Below are positions 40,494-50,099 of a stretch of 64,000 bases of DNA, piece by piece (the first letter of the stretch is position 1; every line of letters starts with the position of its first letter). Source of the DNA: OAS926 sp035503715 (GTDB taxonomy: Bacteria; Pseudomonadota; Alphaproteobacteria; Rhizobiales; Rhizobiaceae). The notes under the pieces were generated by a model. The model saw only the letters and a program-made list of their open reading frames with translations, searched no databases and was not told where the DNA came from. The position numbers and the translations under genes are program-made. The stretch is taken from positions 1-64,000 of the forward strand of contig DATJTE010000163.1 in assembly GCA_035503715.1 (NCBI GenBank), read 5' to 3'.

Positions 40494-43400
40494 ATGAACA
40501 GCAAGCGGTCCTATCTCGACACTCTCAACGCCGGCCGGCAGCGGCGAGTCCATACGTCGATCGAAGAATTGAACCGCACGCTCGAAACGCTCGAGCAACG
40601 GATCGATCGCCCAGCCCGGGTGCCGGAACGCAACGCATACGCGACCTCTACCCGCCCGGCGAGCCGTTGGGACAGCAACGCCTATCCGCCGCGCGACGAG
40701 ACCGCTCGCCCGCGCAGATCAGCCGAGCCTTCCTATCAGACGCTGGTTCGCGACATCGAGCGCGTGCGCGACCACGAGGACGGCCTTGCCGCGGCCGGCA
40801 AGATCGCCGGCGAGCTCAAAGGCTTGCGCGAGGAACTCCGGCACCAGATGACGGCAGGGCTGAAGCGCGAATTCGATGCGCTCCGCCAAGATATCGAGCG
40901 CGCCTACACGTCGTCAGCCGCCGTCAGGAACGGCAGCGAGCTCGGCGTCGAGTTCGAGCGGCTTTCCGACGCCATTCAATCGCTCGCAGGGCGCAGCGAC
41001 GACAAGAGCACCAATCTGCTGCGCCTCGAGCTCGAGCAGGTGAAGACCGCGCTCGACACGCTGGCGCACGACGAATCCGCCCGCTCTTCCGATCTCGACC
41101 GCCGCTGGGCGCGGATGGAGGACCGGAGCCACACGCCGGATCCGGCGATCGCCGCCCTGCATGGCCGGCTGGAAGACATCAACCGCGCGGTGAACAATCT
41201 GCCGGAATCGCTTTCGCTGCGTTCGCTCGAAGAGAAGGTGCGCACGCTTGCCGGCGCCGTCGATCATTTCGCCCGCCAGCAGGAGGGTGTGAGCGCCGGC
41301 TCCTTCGCGCAAATCGAAGAGCGGCTCGACGAAATCTCACGCGCCATCGTTGCCTCGGCCGTCTCGGTGACTCAGCCAAACTTCGACCCGCAGCCGTTCG
41401 AGCGGATCGAGGCGCGGATTTCATCGCTTGCGCGGCAGATCGAGGAGTTGATCGAGGATCGCCCGGGCGGCGAAGTCATCGACCGCCTCAACATGCTTTC
41501 GCAGCGCGTCGACGAGATCGCGCTGCGCGGTCAACTGCCTGAAAAGGCAATGGAAAAGCTCGCCGGGCAGGTAGCATTGATCGCCGACCGGCTGGACAGC
41601 GCGCCTGCCGTCATGCCGGACACCGATCAGGTGCTGCGCGGCATCGAGGAGCGCTTCGATGTCCTTTCCGATCTGCTCGATCGCCGCCAGGGCGACGCCA
41701 TCGAGCACGGCCAGGCGCTCTTCCGCGATCTGGAACGCCGCCTCGACCAGCTTGCAACGCGTCTCGACGAGCGGCAGCCGGCCATGACCGATACCGCCGG
41801 AATCATGGACGCGATCGACCAGCGCTTTGTGGAGCTCACCCGCAAGCTGGAAAGCCGGGGGCCTGCTGGGGGCGCTGCGATCAGTACGCTCGAAGCGCGG
41901 CTCGACGACATTTCGGCTCAGCTCGAAGCTTCGACCATGAAGGTCGCCAGCATCGATCCCAAGCTGATCCGGAGCCTCGAAGCGCAGGTTGCCGGACTGT
42001 CCGCGCATCTTTCCAAGCCAAACCAGCCGCTGCCCGATTTCGACGACATCGGTCCGAGACTCGACGACATCGAAAGGTCCATCGCCGGCAGCCGCGAAAC
42101 CATCCTCGAAGCTGCCCGGCATGCGGCCGAGAACGCCGTGCGCGCTTTGGGTTCGAACGGCATCGAAGGCGCTGCGGCCGCGGGGCTCGCCCAGGACCTG
42201 AAGGCTCTGGATCAGTTGAGCCGCAATTCGGACGAGCGCAACACCAAGACCTTCGAAGCGATCCACGAGACGCTGCTGAAGATCGTCGAACGGCTTGCAC
42301 GGCTCGAAGAGGACCGCTCCGGCCGTTACGCGCGCATGGAGCCGGAGCAGCCGCGCAAGCAGACGCTGGAACACGCGCCGTCCATCGAACCCGGCATCGA
42401 GGCTCCGCTCGCAGGCGATCAGGATTTCGGCAAGGCCGAACAGGAATTTTCCGCCCGGCGTACGCCGGCGGAGGCTGCCGCGGCGGCGGCCGTCGCCGCC
42501 ATGGACGCAGAACCAACAGTCGTTCCGGAGAAAAGCCGCGGCGCCCGCTCGCTGTTTGGCGGCCTGACGCGCGCTTTCTCCAAAAAGGAAAAGGTCGAGC
42601 CTACGTTGAGCGTCGAAGCTCCCGTGGTCGAAGTCGACACGCCAGTCGCTGATCTCGATGCACCGCTCGATCCAAAGATAGCGAACCGCCCGCTCGAACC
42701 GGGTTCGGGTGCGCCTGACCTCAGCGCCATCATGCGCCGAGTCCGCGACGAACGCGGCCAGCCGGTACGGCAAGGCGACACGGACACCGCCAAGTCGGAC
42801 TTCATCGCAGCGGCGCGCCGCGCGGCGCAGGCGGCTGCGGCCGAGGCCGAAATCGCCAAGCGAGGCTCTTCGGGGTCTGGCGCCGGAAAGGTTTCGTCGC
42901 TCGGTGGCCTGTTCAATATTCGCCGCAAGCCGGTACTAATGGCTGCCGCGGCTATTCTCATCGCACTCGCCGCCCTGCAGCTCGGCAAAGCCTTTGTCGG
43001 CGGCGGCAAGCAGCAGGTGGCTGGGACGACAAGCGCACCGGCTGTGATCGAGGAGCCCATCGGGGCTGAAACCGCGACGATGATGGACCCTGCCCCGTCG
43101 GACGAGATTTCCTCGGAGCAGCCGGACGAGATCGCAGGCGACGCCGCCGGCGCCTTCAGCGAACCCGAAATTGTCGAAGACACGACGGAGCCTGTTCCGT
43201 CCCTGGACGCGCCCGCGCCGGCGGAGGCCGATCCGCGACCCGTCCGCCAGGCGGAACCGGCCACGACGGCGACGGTCGAGCCAACTCCGGGAGCGCCCGC
43301 GATCAATGAGGACAGCACGACCGCGACGACGCTAACCGAAAAGGTTGTGTCCGCGCCTGCTGCTGCTCCGGCTGAATCCATCCCCGAGGAAGCCGGCCCG

Positions 43401-44228
43401 CTGCCGCTCCGCGAGGCGGCTGCGCAAAGCGACGCCAAGGCTCTGTTCGAGATCGGCTCGCGTTACGCGGAGGGCCGCGGCGTAAAGCAGGACATGGCCG
43501 CGGCGGCGAAATGGTACGAGAAAGCGGCCGATCTCGGTCTGGCCCCGGCTCAGTATCGCATCGGCAATTTCTACGAAAAGGGCCTCGGCGTGGAGCGCGA
43601 CGTCGCCAAGGCCAAGACGTGGTACCAGATGGCGGCCGAGCAGGGTAACGCCAGCGCCATGCACAATCTCGCAGTGCTCTTCGCCATGGGCGCCGATGGC
43701 ACGACCGACAATGAATCCGCCGCGCGCTGGTTCATCGAGGCCGCCGATTTCGGTGTGAAGGACAGCCAGTTCAACCTGGGCATCCTGTCGGCCAAAGGCG
43801 TCGGCATGCCGCAGAACCTGGAAGAATCTTATAAGTGGTTCGCACTCGTTGCCAAAGCCGGCGACAAGGATGCCGCTTCCAAGCGGGACGAGATCGCCAA
43901 CGCGCTCCGCCCCGAGCAGCTCACCAAGGCGCGAGCCGCGGCCGAACTGTGGAAGGCGAAGCCCGTCAAGGCCGAGGCCAACACCGTCGACCTGCCGGAC
44001 GCTTGGCTGGACAGCAAGGATTTGACGACGGCAAGCGTCGACATGCGCCAGGCCGTGCGCAACATCCAGCTCATCCTCAACAAGAACGGTTACGATGCCG
44101 GTACCGCGGATGGCCTGATGGGCGACAAGACGAAATCGGCCATCGCCGAATTCCAGAAGGCGAATGGCATGAACCCGACCGGCGAGGTCGACGAGCCGCT
44201 GGTCAAGGCGCTGCTCGAAAAGAAGTGA
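40494..44228 (+). CDS. podJ: PodJ-like polarity protein (coiled coil, membrane anchor, Sel1 repeats, peptidoglycan-binding)
   Basis: This 1244-residue protein has a long N-terminal cytoplasmic region with coiled coils (about residues 10-640) and a Pro/Ala/Glu-rich stretch (about 650-800). A single transmembrane segment lies at about 812-832. The periplasmic part has a low-complexity acidic region, three or four Sel1 repeats (about 980-1130; ALFEIGSRYAEGRGVKQDMA is the first) and a C-terminal peptidoglycan-binding domain (about 1183-1244). This is the layout of rhizobial PodJ, which marks the new pole and ties growth to the cell wall. The start MNSKRSYLDTLNAGR is chosen over an ATG 45 bp upstream. 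Confidence 0.85.
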   Translation: MNSKRSYLDTLNAGRQRRVHTSIEELNRTLETLEQRIDRPARVPERNAYATSTRPASRWDSNAYPPRDETARPRRSAEPSYQTLVRDIERVRDHEDGLAAAGKIAGELKGLREELRHQMTAGLKREFDALRQDIERAYTSSAAVRNGSELGVEFERLSDAIQSLAGRSDDKSTNLLRLELEQVKTALDTLAHDESARSSDLDRRWARMEDRSHTPDPAIAALHGRLEDINRAVNNLPESLSLRSLEEKVRTLAGAVDHFARQQEGVSAGSFAQIEERLDEISRAIVASAVSVTQPNFDPQPFERIEARISSLARQIEELIEDRPGGEVIDRLNMLSQRVDEIALRGQLPEKAMEKLAGQVALIADRLDSAPAVMPDTDQVLRGIEERFDVLSDLLDRRQGDAIEHGQALFRDLERRLDQLATRLDERQPAMTDTAGIMDAIDQRFVELTRKLESRGPAGGAAISTLEARLDDISAQLEASTMKVASIDPKLIRSLEAQVAGLSAHLSKPNQPLPDFDDIGPRLDDIERSIAGSRETILEAARHAAENAVRALGSNGIEGAAAAGLAQDLKALDQLSRNSDERNTKTFEAIHETLLKIVERLARLEEDRSGRYARMEPEQPRKQTLEHAPSIEPGIEAPLAGDQDFGKAEQEFSARRTPAEAAAAAAVAAMDAEPTVVPEKSRGARSLFGGLTRAFSKKEKVEPTLSVEAPVVEVDTPVADLDAPLDPKIANRPLEPGSGAPDLSAIMRRVRDERGQPVRQGDTDTAKSDFIAAARRAAQAAAAEAEIAKRGSSGSGAGKVSSLGGLFNIRRKPVLMAAAAILIALAALQLGKAFVGGGKQQVAGTTSAPAVIEEPIGAETATMMDPAPSDEISSEQPDEIAGDAAGAFSEPEIVEDTTEPVPSLDAPAPAEADPRPVRQAEPATTATVEPTPGAPAINEDSTTATTLTEKVVSAPAAAPAESIPEEAGPLPLREAAAQSDAKALFEIGSRYAEGRGVKQDMAAAAKWYEKAADLGLAPAQYRIGNFYEKGLGVERDVAKAKTWYQMAAEQGNASAMHNLAVLFAMGADGTTDNESAARWFIEAADFGVKDSQFNLGILSAKGVGMPQNLEESYKWFALVAKAGDKDAASKRDEIANALRPEQLTKARAAAELWKAKPVKAEANTVDLPDAWLDSKDLTTASVDMRQAVRNIQLILNKNGYDAGTADGLMGDKTKSAIAEFQKANGMNPTGEVDEPLVKALLEKK

Positions 44229-44407
44229 TGGCGGGCCTGCCGCCGTCGCTTCGCAGCTTCCGTTCATCAAGTTTCGAATTTCTTTTGATTTCTGCGGCTT
44301 GCAGGCCGTTGAAGTTTGACTTCGCCCTATTGTCGGCGCAAGAACCCAATAGTCTCCACGCCAATTTTCAGCGGGTCCGGCAACACCAAGAATATCGAGT
44401 CTGACGG

Positions 44408-45334
44408 GTGGGCATCTATCTCCCGATCGCCGAAATGTCTGTCAATGTATTCGTGCTGCTCGCGATGGGCGCGGCGGTCGGGTTTCTGTCGGGCATGTTC
44501 GGGGTCGGCGGCGGCTTCCTGATCACTCCATTGCTGATTTTCTACAACATTCCGCCGGCCATCGCCGTTGCCACCGGCGCCAATCAGGTCATCGCATCGT
44601 CCTTCTCAGGCGCGCTTTCGCACCTCAAGCGCGGCACGCTCGATTTCAAGCTTGGCTCCGTGCTGCTCGCGGGCGGCATCGTCGGCTCGTCCATCGGCGC
44701 CTATGTGTTCGCGATTCTGCGCGCCGTCGGCCAGCTCGATCTGTTCATCTCGCTGCTCTATGTCGCGCTGCTCGGCACCGTCGGCGGATTGATGCTGGTT
44801 GAGAGCGTCAACGCCATCCGCAAGGCGCGTGGCGGCGGCGTCCCACCGCCGTTGAAGAAATCCGGCCAGCACAACTGGATCCACCGGCTGCCGCTGAAAA
44901 TGCGTTTTCGTACCTCGAAGCTTTTCGTCAGCGTCATCCCGGTGATCGGGCTCGGCGTCGCCATCGGCTTCCTCGCCGCGATCATGGGCGTCGGTGGCGG
45001 CTTCATCATGGTGCCGGCGCTGATCTACCTGCTGAAGGTGCCGACCAACGTCGTCGTCGGGACCTCACTGTTCCAGATCATCTTCACCGCGGCCTACACG
45101 ACCATCATCCACGCGACGGCCAACCAGACTGTCGATATCGTCCTCGCCTTCCTGCTGATGGTCGGTGGCGTCGCGGGAGCGCAATACGGGGCGAAGGCGG
45201 GGCAGCGGCTGCGGGGCGAACAGTTGCGCATGCTGCTGGCACTCCTGGTCGTCGCGGTGGCGCTGCGCCTCGGCTTCGACCTGTTCGTGCGGCCGGAGAG
45301 CATCTATTCCCTCACCGGCGTCGAGGGGGCGTGA
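44408..45334 (+). CDS. TauE/SafE-family membrane transporter
   Basis: This 308-residue protein has eight or so transmembrane segments in two halves, each opening with the family motif: FGVGGGFLITPLLIFYNIPP near residue 36 and MGVGGGFIMVPALIYLLKVP near residue 196. TauE/SafE proteins export sulfite or organosulfonates or move other anions. It starts with GTG. The next gene begins 3 bp downstream and is a common partner in alphaproteobacteria, so the two may form a complex. Confidence 0.85.
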   Translation: MGIYLPIAEMSVNVFVLLAMGAAVGFLSGMFGVGGGFLITPLLIFYNIPPAIAVATGANQVIASSFSGALSHLKRGTLDFKLGSVLLAGGIVGSSIGAYVFAILRAVGQLDLFISLLYVALLGTVGGLMLVESVNAIRKARGGGVPPPLKKSGQHNWIHRLPLKMRFRTSKLFVSVIPVIGLGVAIGFLAAIMGVGGGFIMVPALIYLLKVPTNVVVGTSLFQIIFTAAYTTIIHATANQTVDIVLAFLLMVGGVAGAQYGAKAGQRLRGEQLRMLLALLVVAVALRLGFDLFVRPESIYSLTGVEGA

Positions 45335-45337
45335 GCG

Positions 45338-46114
45338 ATGCGGCGGCTCTTTCCACTCCTCGCCGCATTGGCGCTCTGGCCAGCGCTCTCCTTTGCCCAG
45401 CAGAATCCCGAGGGCATCGAGATCGGCCTTTCTACCGACCGCGTCGCCATCACGGCCGACTTCTCAGGCGCCGACTTGACCATTTTTGGTTCGCTGGAAA
45501 ACGCCGATCCGCTGGTCGCCCGCCAGGGCCGCTATGACGTGATCGTGGTGCTGGAGGGACCAGCACGGCCGGTCGTCGTCTGGCGCAAGGACCGTGTGCT
45601 CGGCATGTGGATCAACACGATCTCGGAACTCTTCCTCAACGTGCCGGTCTCTTACTCGATCGCCACCACACGCATGCTGCAGGACATTACCGATCCGGAC
45701 AGCTACCGGCGCCTGTCGCTGGGCTCGAACTACATCTATCTCGAGCCGGCTGAGAAGACCGAGGCGCCTGCCACGATCCAGGAATTCACCGCGGCGCTGC
45801 GTGACCGCAAAAAGGCCGCCAGCCTCTACAATGAGCGCATCGGTGGAGTGGAGTTCCTGTCGCAGAACCTCTTCCGCGCGACCGTCGAACTCGCGCCTAA
45901 TGTGCCTGTCGGTACGCACAAGGCGCGCGCCTTCCTGTTCAAGGCAGGCATGTTCATCAAGGAAACGTCCGCGCCGCTGCACATCGTCAAATCGGGCGTC
46001 GAGCAGTCGATCTTCAACGTGTCGCGCGAGTACGGGTTTTTCTACGGCCTCTTTGCCGTGACGCTTGCCATGGTGACCGGCTGGCTCGGCCGCATGATCT
46101 TCCGCAGAGACTAG
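45338..46114 (+). CDS. TIGR02186-type transmembrane protein
   Basis: This 258-residue protein resembles the alphaproteobacterial TIGR02186 family. It has a signal peptide (RRLFPLLAALALWPALSFAQ), a beta-rich periplasmic domain with IEIGLSTDRVAITADFSGADL at its start, and one C-terminal transmembrane segment (about residues 232-252). It is a single-pass protein coupled to the TauE/SafE gene. The molecular role is unknown. Confidence 0.8.
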   Translation: MRRLFPLLAALALWPALSFAQQNPEGIEIGLSTDRVAITADFSGADLTIFGSLENADPLVARQGRYDVIVVLEGPARPVVVWRKDRVLGMWINTISELFLNVPVSYSIATTRMLQDITDPDSYRRLSLGSNYIYLEPAEKTEAPATIQEFTAALRDRKKAASLYNERIGGVEFLSQNLFRATVELAPNVPVGTHKARAFLFKAGMFIKETSAPLHIVKSGVEQSIFNVSREYGFFYGLFAVTLAMVTGWLGRMIFRRD

Positions 46115-46117
46115 CCG

Positions 46118-46819
46118 CTACGGCCGGAGCGCCGCGCCGGCGATCGCAAAGATGCGGCTGTCGCCCAGCATGTAGGCCATGAAGCGTTCCCAGCGGAACA
46201 GGCCGGCATAGGCCCGGTCGAGCACGTTGAGCGAACCGGTGAACGCGCCGAACGCCGGCATCACAAGGCGATGGCCGTCCGTGGCAAAACAGCGCCGCTT
46301 CAGCGACCTGCCGCGATAGACGATCCGCGCGCAGGGATGCAGGTGGCCCGCCACCTCGCCGTCGATGACGCTGCCCGACGGCTCATGACGGAACATCAGG
46401 CCTCCGATGGCCAGTTCGCGAACGGTTTCACCCGGTAGGCCGGCCGGCGCATCCGGATCGTGATTGCCGGTGATCCAGAACCAGTCGCGCCCCGCCATCA
46501 GGCTTTCGAGCTGGAGCTTGAAGGGTTCCGGCATGCGCGCCGCGCCACCGCCATCGTGGAATGAATCGCCGAGGCTGATCACGATGCGCGGCGCGTAGCG
46601 GCCAATCACGGCCTGCAGCCGCAGCAATGTCGCCGCCGTGTCATATGGCGGCAGGAACGCGCCGCGCCGCGCAAAGGACGAGCCCTTCTCGAGATGCAGG
46701 TCGGAGACCGCCAGCATGCCGAGCTCGGGGAAATACAGCACGCCAGAGGAATCGCAGACCGCCCGCTCGCCGGCGATCGCGATCTGGTCACGTGCAATCC
46801 TCTCCACCGCCTCCGTCAC
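46118..46819 (-). CDS. pdeM: Ligase-associated metallophosphoesterase/endonuclease
   Basis: This 233-residue metallophosphoesterase has the full dinuclear metal set: DLHLEKG near residue 40, GDSFHDGGG near 83, GNHDP near 118 and GHLHP near 158. The family (PdeM/MPE) is a manganese-dependent phosphodiesterase/endonuclease found with Lhr, an MBL-type exonuclease and an ATP-dependent ligase. Its start overlaps the lhr stop by 4 bp. The other two members of the set are at 51.1-53.7 kb on the opposite strand. Confidence 0.9.
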   Translation of the reverse strand: MTEAVERIARDQIAIAGERAVCDSSGVLYFPELGMLAVSDLHLEKGSSFARRGAFLPPYDTAATLLRLQAVIGRYAPRIVISLGDSFHDGGGAARMPEPFKLQLESLMAGRDWFWITGNHDPDAPAGLPGETVRELAIGGLMFRHEPSGSVIDGEVAGHLHPCARIVYRGRSLKRRCFATDGHRLVMPAFGAFTGSLNVLDRAYAGLFRWERFMAYMLGDSRIFAIAGAALRP

Positions 46820-49422
46820 GCTTTCTTTCGCTCCTTCGCCAGGCTCATCGCTTCCTCGATGATCGCCTCGGCCTCGCCCAGCAGGCTTTCGCTCGCACCG
46901 CCAGGCACCTGTTCCTTGCCGATCTCCAGCATCACCGGCACCGCCAGCGGCGAGATCTGGTCGAGATCCTTATGAATGATTCGGCCACGAATGCGCGAGA
47001 GCATATCGCCAAGTCTCCTGACATCGAGCAGGCCGGACGCCGCGTCGGCCCGCGTCGCCTGCAGCAGGATATGGTCCGGCTCGTGGCTGCGCAGCACGTC
47101 GTAGATCAGGTCCGCCGACACCGTGACCTGCCGGCCGGTCTTCTCCTGCTGGCCCGGGAACTTCTTCTCGATCAGCCCGGCGATGACCGCAACGTTGCGG
47201 AACATGCGCTTCAGCATCCAACTGTCGGCCAGCCAGGCATCGAGATCGTCGCCCAGCATGTCCTCATCGAACAGCTCGCCGAGCGTCGGCCTGCCGGCCT
47301 TGAAGATCGTGCCGAGATCGTCGAGCCCCCAGACGGCGAGCGAATAATCCGTCGCGACAAAGCCAAGCGGCTTCGCCTTGGCGCGCTCCAGCCGGCGTGT
47401 CAGGAGCATGCCGAGCGTCTGGTGCGCGAGCCGGCCTTCGAACGGATAGGCGACCATGTAGAAGCGGTTGCCGCGCGGAAACGTCTCGACCAGCAGATCG
47501 CCGCGCGGTGGCAGTATCGACTTCGCCTTCTGCAGGCGCAGCCAGTCCGCCACCTGTTTTGGCAGCAGCTTCCAGCGGCGTGGATCGGCCAGCATGCCGC
47601 GCACTTCGTCGGCGAGATAGGTCGAGAGCGGGAACTTGCCGCCGGCATAAGACGGCACCATCACATCCGCCCCACTGCCATTCGAGACCAGCACCTCATT
47701 CTCGCGGATGCCCTCGAATCGCAGGATCTTTCCCGCGAACAGGAACGTGTTTCCGTAGGTCAGCGACTCGGCAAAATACTCCTCGATCTTGCCGAGGATC
47801 GGTCCGCCGCGCGACACGGTGCCCTTGCCCGGGCGAACGTAGCGCACGTTGAGCTCCGGCATCTCGACGATGGTGCCGACATTCAGCCGATACTGCTGCG
47901 CGATGCGCGGATGCGACACGCGCCATTTGCCGTCCTTGTTCTGGCGGATGCGGGCGTATCGCTCATAGCTCTTCAGCGCATAGCCGCCGGTGGCGACGAA
48001 ATCGACGGCACCGTCGAATGTGTCGCGGTCGAGTTCGGCATAGGGCGCCGAACTCGTCACCTCGCGGTAGAGATCGTCTGCATCGAACGCTTCGCCGCAT
48101 GCGCAGCCGAGAATGTGCTGCGCCAGCACATCCAGCGCGCCGGTCGCCAGCGGCGGTGTGTCCTGCGCGCCCGCGGTATTGGCCTCGAGTGCGGCGCGGC
48201 ACTCCAGCACCTCGAACCGGTTGGAGGGCACGAGGATCGCTTTCGACGGCTCGTCCATGCGGTGGTTGGAGCGGCCGATACGCTGCGCCAGCCGCGACGC
48301 TCCCTTCGGCGCGCCGACATGGACGACAAGGTCGACGTCGCCCCAATCGATGCCGAGATCGAGGGTCGACGTCGCAACGATGGCGCGGAGCGCGTTCTGC
48401 TCCATCGCCTTCTCGACCCGCCGCCGCTGGCCGACATCGAGCGAACCGTGATGCAGCGCGATCGGCAGGCTGTCCTCATTGATGCGCCACAGCTCCTGGA
48501 AGAGAAGCTCAGCCTGGCTGCGCGTGTTGACGAAAAGGAGCGTCGTCCGGTGCTTCTTGACCTCCTCATAGACCTCCGGAATCGCGTAGCGCGACGTGTG
48601 CCCGGCCCACGGCACACGCTCGCGCGAATCCAGGATCGAGATGTTCGGTTTCGCTCCGCCGGTGACCGTGATGAGTTCGGCGAGTGGCGCGTTACCCTCC
48701 CCCTTGAGGTGAGGGTCGATCGGCGAAGCCGATCGGGGTGGGGGTACTGGAAGTGCTAGGCCCCCTTGCGGCACCAGCCAGCGCCGCAGATCGTCCGGCT
48801 CGGCCACCGTGGCGGACAGGCCGATCGTCTGAACGTCCGGTACATAGTGCCTCAGCCGCGCCAGCCCGAGCGCCAGCAGATGCCCGCGTTTCGACGTAAC
48901 AAGCGAGTGGAGTTCGTCGAACACGACGTAGCGCAGATCCTTGAAGAATCGCCGCGCGTCCGATGATGCGATCAGCAGCGCAAGTTGCTCCGGCGTCGTC
49001 AGCAATATGTCGGGGGGCACGAGTTTCTGTCGTTGCCGTTTGTGCTGCGGTGTGTCGCCAGTCCGCGTCTCGATCGCGATCGGCAGGCCCATCTCGCTGA
49101 CCGGCTTGCCGAGATTGCGCTCGATATCGACGGCCAGCGCCTTCAATGGCGAGATGTAGAGCGTGTGAATTCCGCGAAAGGCTTCGCCCGGTTTGCGCTT
49201 GGGTCGGACTGTCAATTCCGTCAGCGCCGGGAGAAAACCAGCGAGCGTCTTGCCTGCGCCGGTCGGTGCGATCAGCAGGACGGATTTACCGGCCTGCGCT
49301 TTCGCCAGAAGGTCGAGCTGATGTGCACGCGGCGCCCAACCGCGCTCCCCGAACCATCTGACAAACGGTTCGGGCAACGCGGCGGCAATCGTATCCCTGG
49401 AGATGCGCGGCTTGGCTGTCAC
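46816..49422 (-). CDS. lhr: Ligase-associated DEXH helicase Lhr
   Basis: This 868-residue superfamily-2 helicase has Walker A APTGAGKT at residues 52-59, DELH at 169-172 and the QRIGRSNHR motif VI, followed by a winged helix and an Lhr-specific C-terminal domain. It translocates 3' to 5' on single-stranded DNA and unwinds RNA-DNA hybrids in characterised relatives. Residues about 226-244 are translated from a 52-bp repeat (48694-48745) inserted in frame between the two RecA domains. Without this insert the local sequence would read WLVPQ directly into ELITVTGG-like sequence, as usual in the family. Confidence 0.92.
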   Translation of the reverse strand: MTAKPRISRDTIAAALPEPFVRWFGERGWAPRAHQLDLLAKAQAGKSVLLIAPTGAGKTLAGFLPALTELTVRPKRKPGEAFRGIHTLYISPLKALAVDIERNLGKPVSEMGLPIAIETRTGDTPQHKRQRQKLVPPDILLTTPEQLALLIASSDARRFFKDLRYVVFDELHSLVTSKRGHLLALGLARLRHYVPDVQTIGLSATVAEPDDLRRWLVPQGGLALPVPPPRSASPIDPHLKGEGNAPLAELITVTGGAKPNISILDSRERVPWAGHTSRYAIPEVYEEVKKHRTTLLFVNTRSQAELLFQELWRINEDSLPIALHHGSLDVGQRRRVEKAMEQNALRAIVATSTLDLGIDWGDVDLVVHVGAPKGASRLAQRIGRSNHRMDEPSKAILVPSNRFEVLECRAALEANTAGAQDTPPLATGALDVLAQHILGCACGEAFDADDLYREVTSSAPYAELDRDTFDGAVDFVATGGYALKSYERYARIRQNKDGKWRVSHPRIAQQYRLNVGTIVEMPELNVRYVRPGKGTVSRGGPILGKIEEYFAESLTYGNTFLFAGKILRFEGIRENEVLVSNGSGADVMVPSYAGGKFPLSTYLADEVRGMLADPRRWKLLPKQVADWLRLQKAKSILPPRGDLLVETFPRGNRFYMVAYPFEGRLAHQTLGMLLTRRLERAKAKPLGFVATDYSLAVWGLDDLGTIFKAGRPTLGELFDEDMLGDDLDAWLADSWMLKRMFRNVAVIAGLIEKKFPGQQEKTGRQVTVSADLIYDVLRSHEPDHILLQATRADAASGLLDVRRLGDMLSRIRGRIIHKDLDQISPLAVPVMLEIGKEQVPGGASESLLGEAEAIIEEAMSLAKERKKA
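48694..48745. repeat. Palindromic repeat inserted in frame in lhr
   Basis: The 52 bases carry CGATCGGC/GCCGATCG around GAA (a perfect hairpin) and flanking ACCCTC...GAGGGT and CCCC...GGGG complements. Similar ACCC..GGGT multi-hairpin repeats are abundant in rhizobial intergenic regions. It is translated as part of the helicase. A related half-copy lies at 60362-60385. Confidence 0.7.
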
Positions 49423-49477
49423 CCGGCAGAGGTAGCGCGGCTAAAGGCTCCAGCCAAGGAAAAAGAACAAAACAGGA

Positions 49478-49786
49478 TCAGGCGGCTTTGATGGTCGGAA
49501 TTCCGCTGACATCCACGTCCCGTTGCGCATGCCAGGTGTCATGCGCTGCCTGCATCCGCACCCAGACGCCGGCACCATCGCCGAACAATTTTCCCAGGCG
49601 CACCGCCACTGCCGGCGTGACAGGCTGCTTGCTGTTCAGGATGTCGTAGAGCGTCTGCCGCGAAATCCCGAGCAGGCGCGCGATCTCCGCCTTGCTGCGA
49701 CCGGTCGCCGGGATCACGATCTCGGAAAGAATCTCGCCCGGATGCGCGGGTTCGATCGAGGGATGCCGCAAGCTCTCAGTTCCCAT
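49478..49786 (-). CDS. higA: HigA-family antitoxin
   Basis: This 102-residue protein is an Xre-type HigA antitoxin: HPGEILSEIVIPATGRSKAEIA and RLLGISRQTLYDILNSKQPV form the helix-turn-helix. It begins at 49786, overlapping the end of the toxin gene by 11 bp, as usual for higBA (toxin first). It should bind both toxin and its own promoter. A palindrome precedes the toxin gene. Confidence 0.9.
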   Translation of the reverse strand: MGTESLRHPSIEPAHPGEILSEIVIPATGRSKAEIARLLGISRQTLYDILNSKQPVTPAVAVRLGKLFGDGAGVWVRMQAAHDTWHAQRDVDVSGIPTIKAA

Positions 49787-50066
49787 GATAGTCCTCCAGA
49801 TCAACCTCAATCGCATTCTCGCCGTCCCAGCCGAAGGTCAGCCGCCAATTTCTCGACACCAAGACCGCGAAACGACCAGCTTGATCGCCTGTCAGCGCGT
49901 GAAATCCAAAACCGGGCGAGTCCATCTCTTGCGGTGAGGCCGCAACATCTAGACGAGAAAGAATGAGCCGCACCTTCCGACGCCAGTCCGGGCGAATCCC
50001 CGACTCATCGCCCTTCGTCCAGTAGCGTTTGAGCGCGCGGTTCCGGAAATTTGCGATCACAGACAT
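49776..50066 (-). CDS. higB: HigB-family toxin (RelE-like)
   Basis: This 96-residue protein shows the HigB pattern: MSVIANFRNRALKRYWTKGD, a LILSRLDVAASPQEM helix, and ALTGDQAGRFAVLVSRNWRL with the conserved ending FGWDGENAIEVDLEDYH. HigB cleaves mRNA on the ribosome in characterised relatives. ATG 50066 is preferred to TTG 50078 because the latter falls in the operator palindrome. The pair sits inside the split repair cluster. Confidence 0.9.
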   Translation of the reverse strand: MSVIANFRNRALKRYWTKGDESGIRPDWRRKVRLILSRLDVAASPQEMDSPGFGFHALTGDQAGRFAVLVSRNWRLTFGWDGENAIEVDLEDYHGN

Positions 50067-50069
50067 AAT

Positions 50070-50086
50070 GTAAGGCAATGCCTTAC
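50070..50086. promoter_or_regulatory. higBA operator palindrome
   Basis: GTAAGGC and GCCTTAC are perfect arms around AAT, adjacent to the toxin ATG. A further CCTTAC lies at 50097. Autoregulation by HigA is the usual role. Confidence 0.7.
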
Positions 50087-50099
50087 GTCTGTAAATACC

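Noticed and set aside
46627..48759. Plus-strand frame of 710 codons opposite lhr
   Set aside because: Antisense shadow rich in His/Arg/Gln; lhr has helicase motifs in the other frame.
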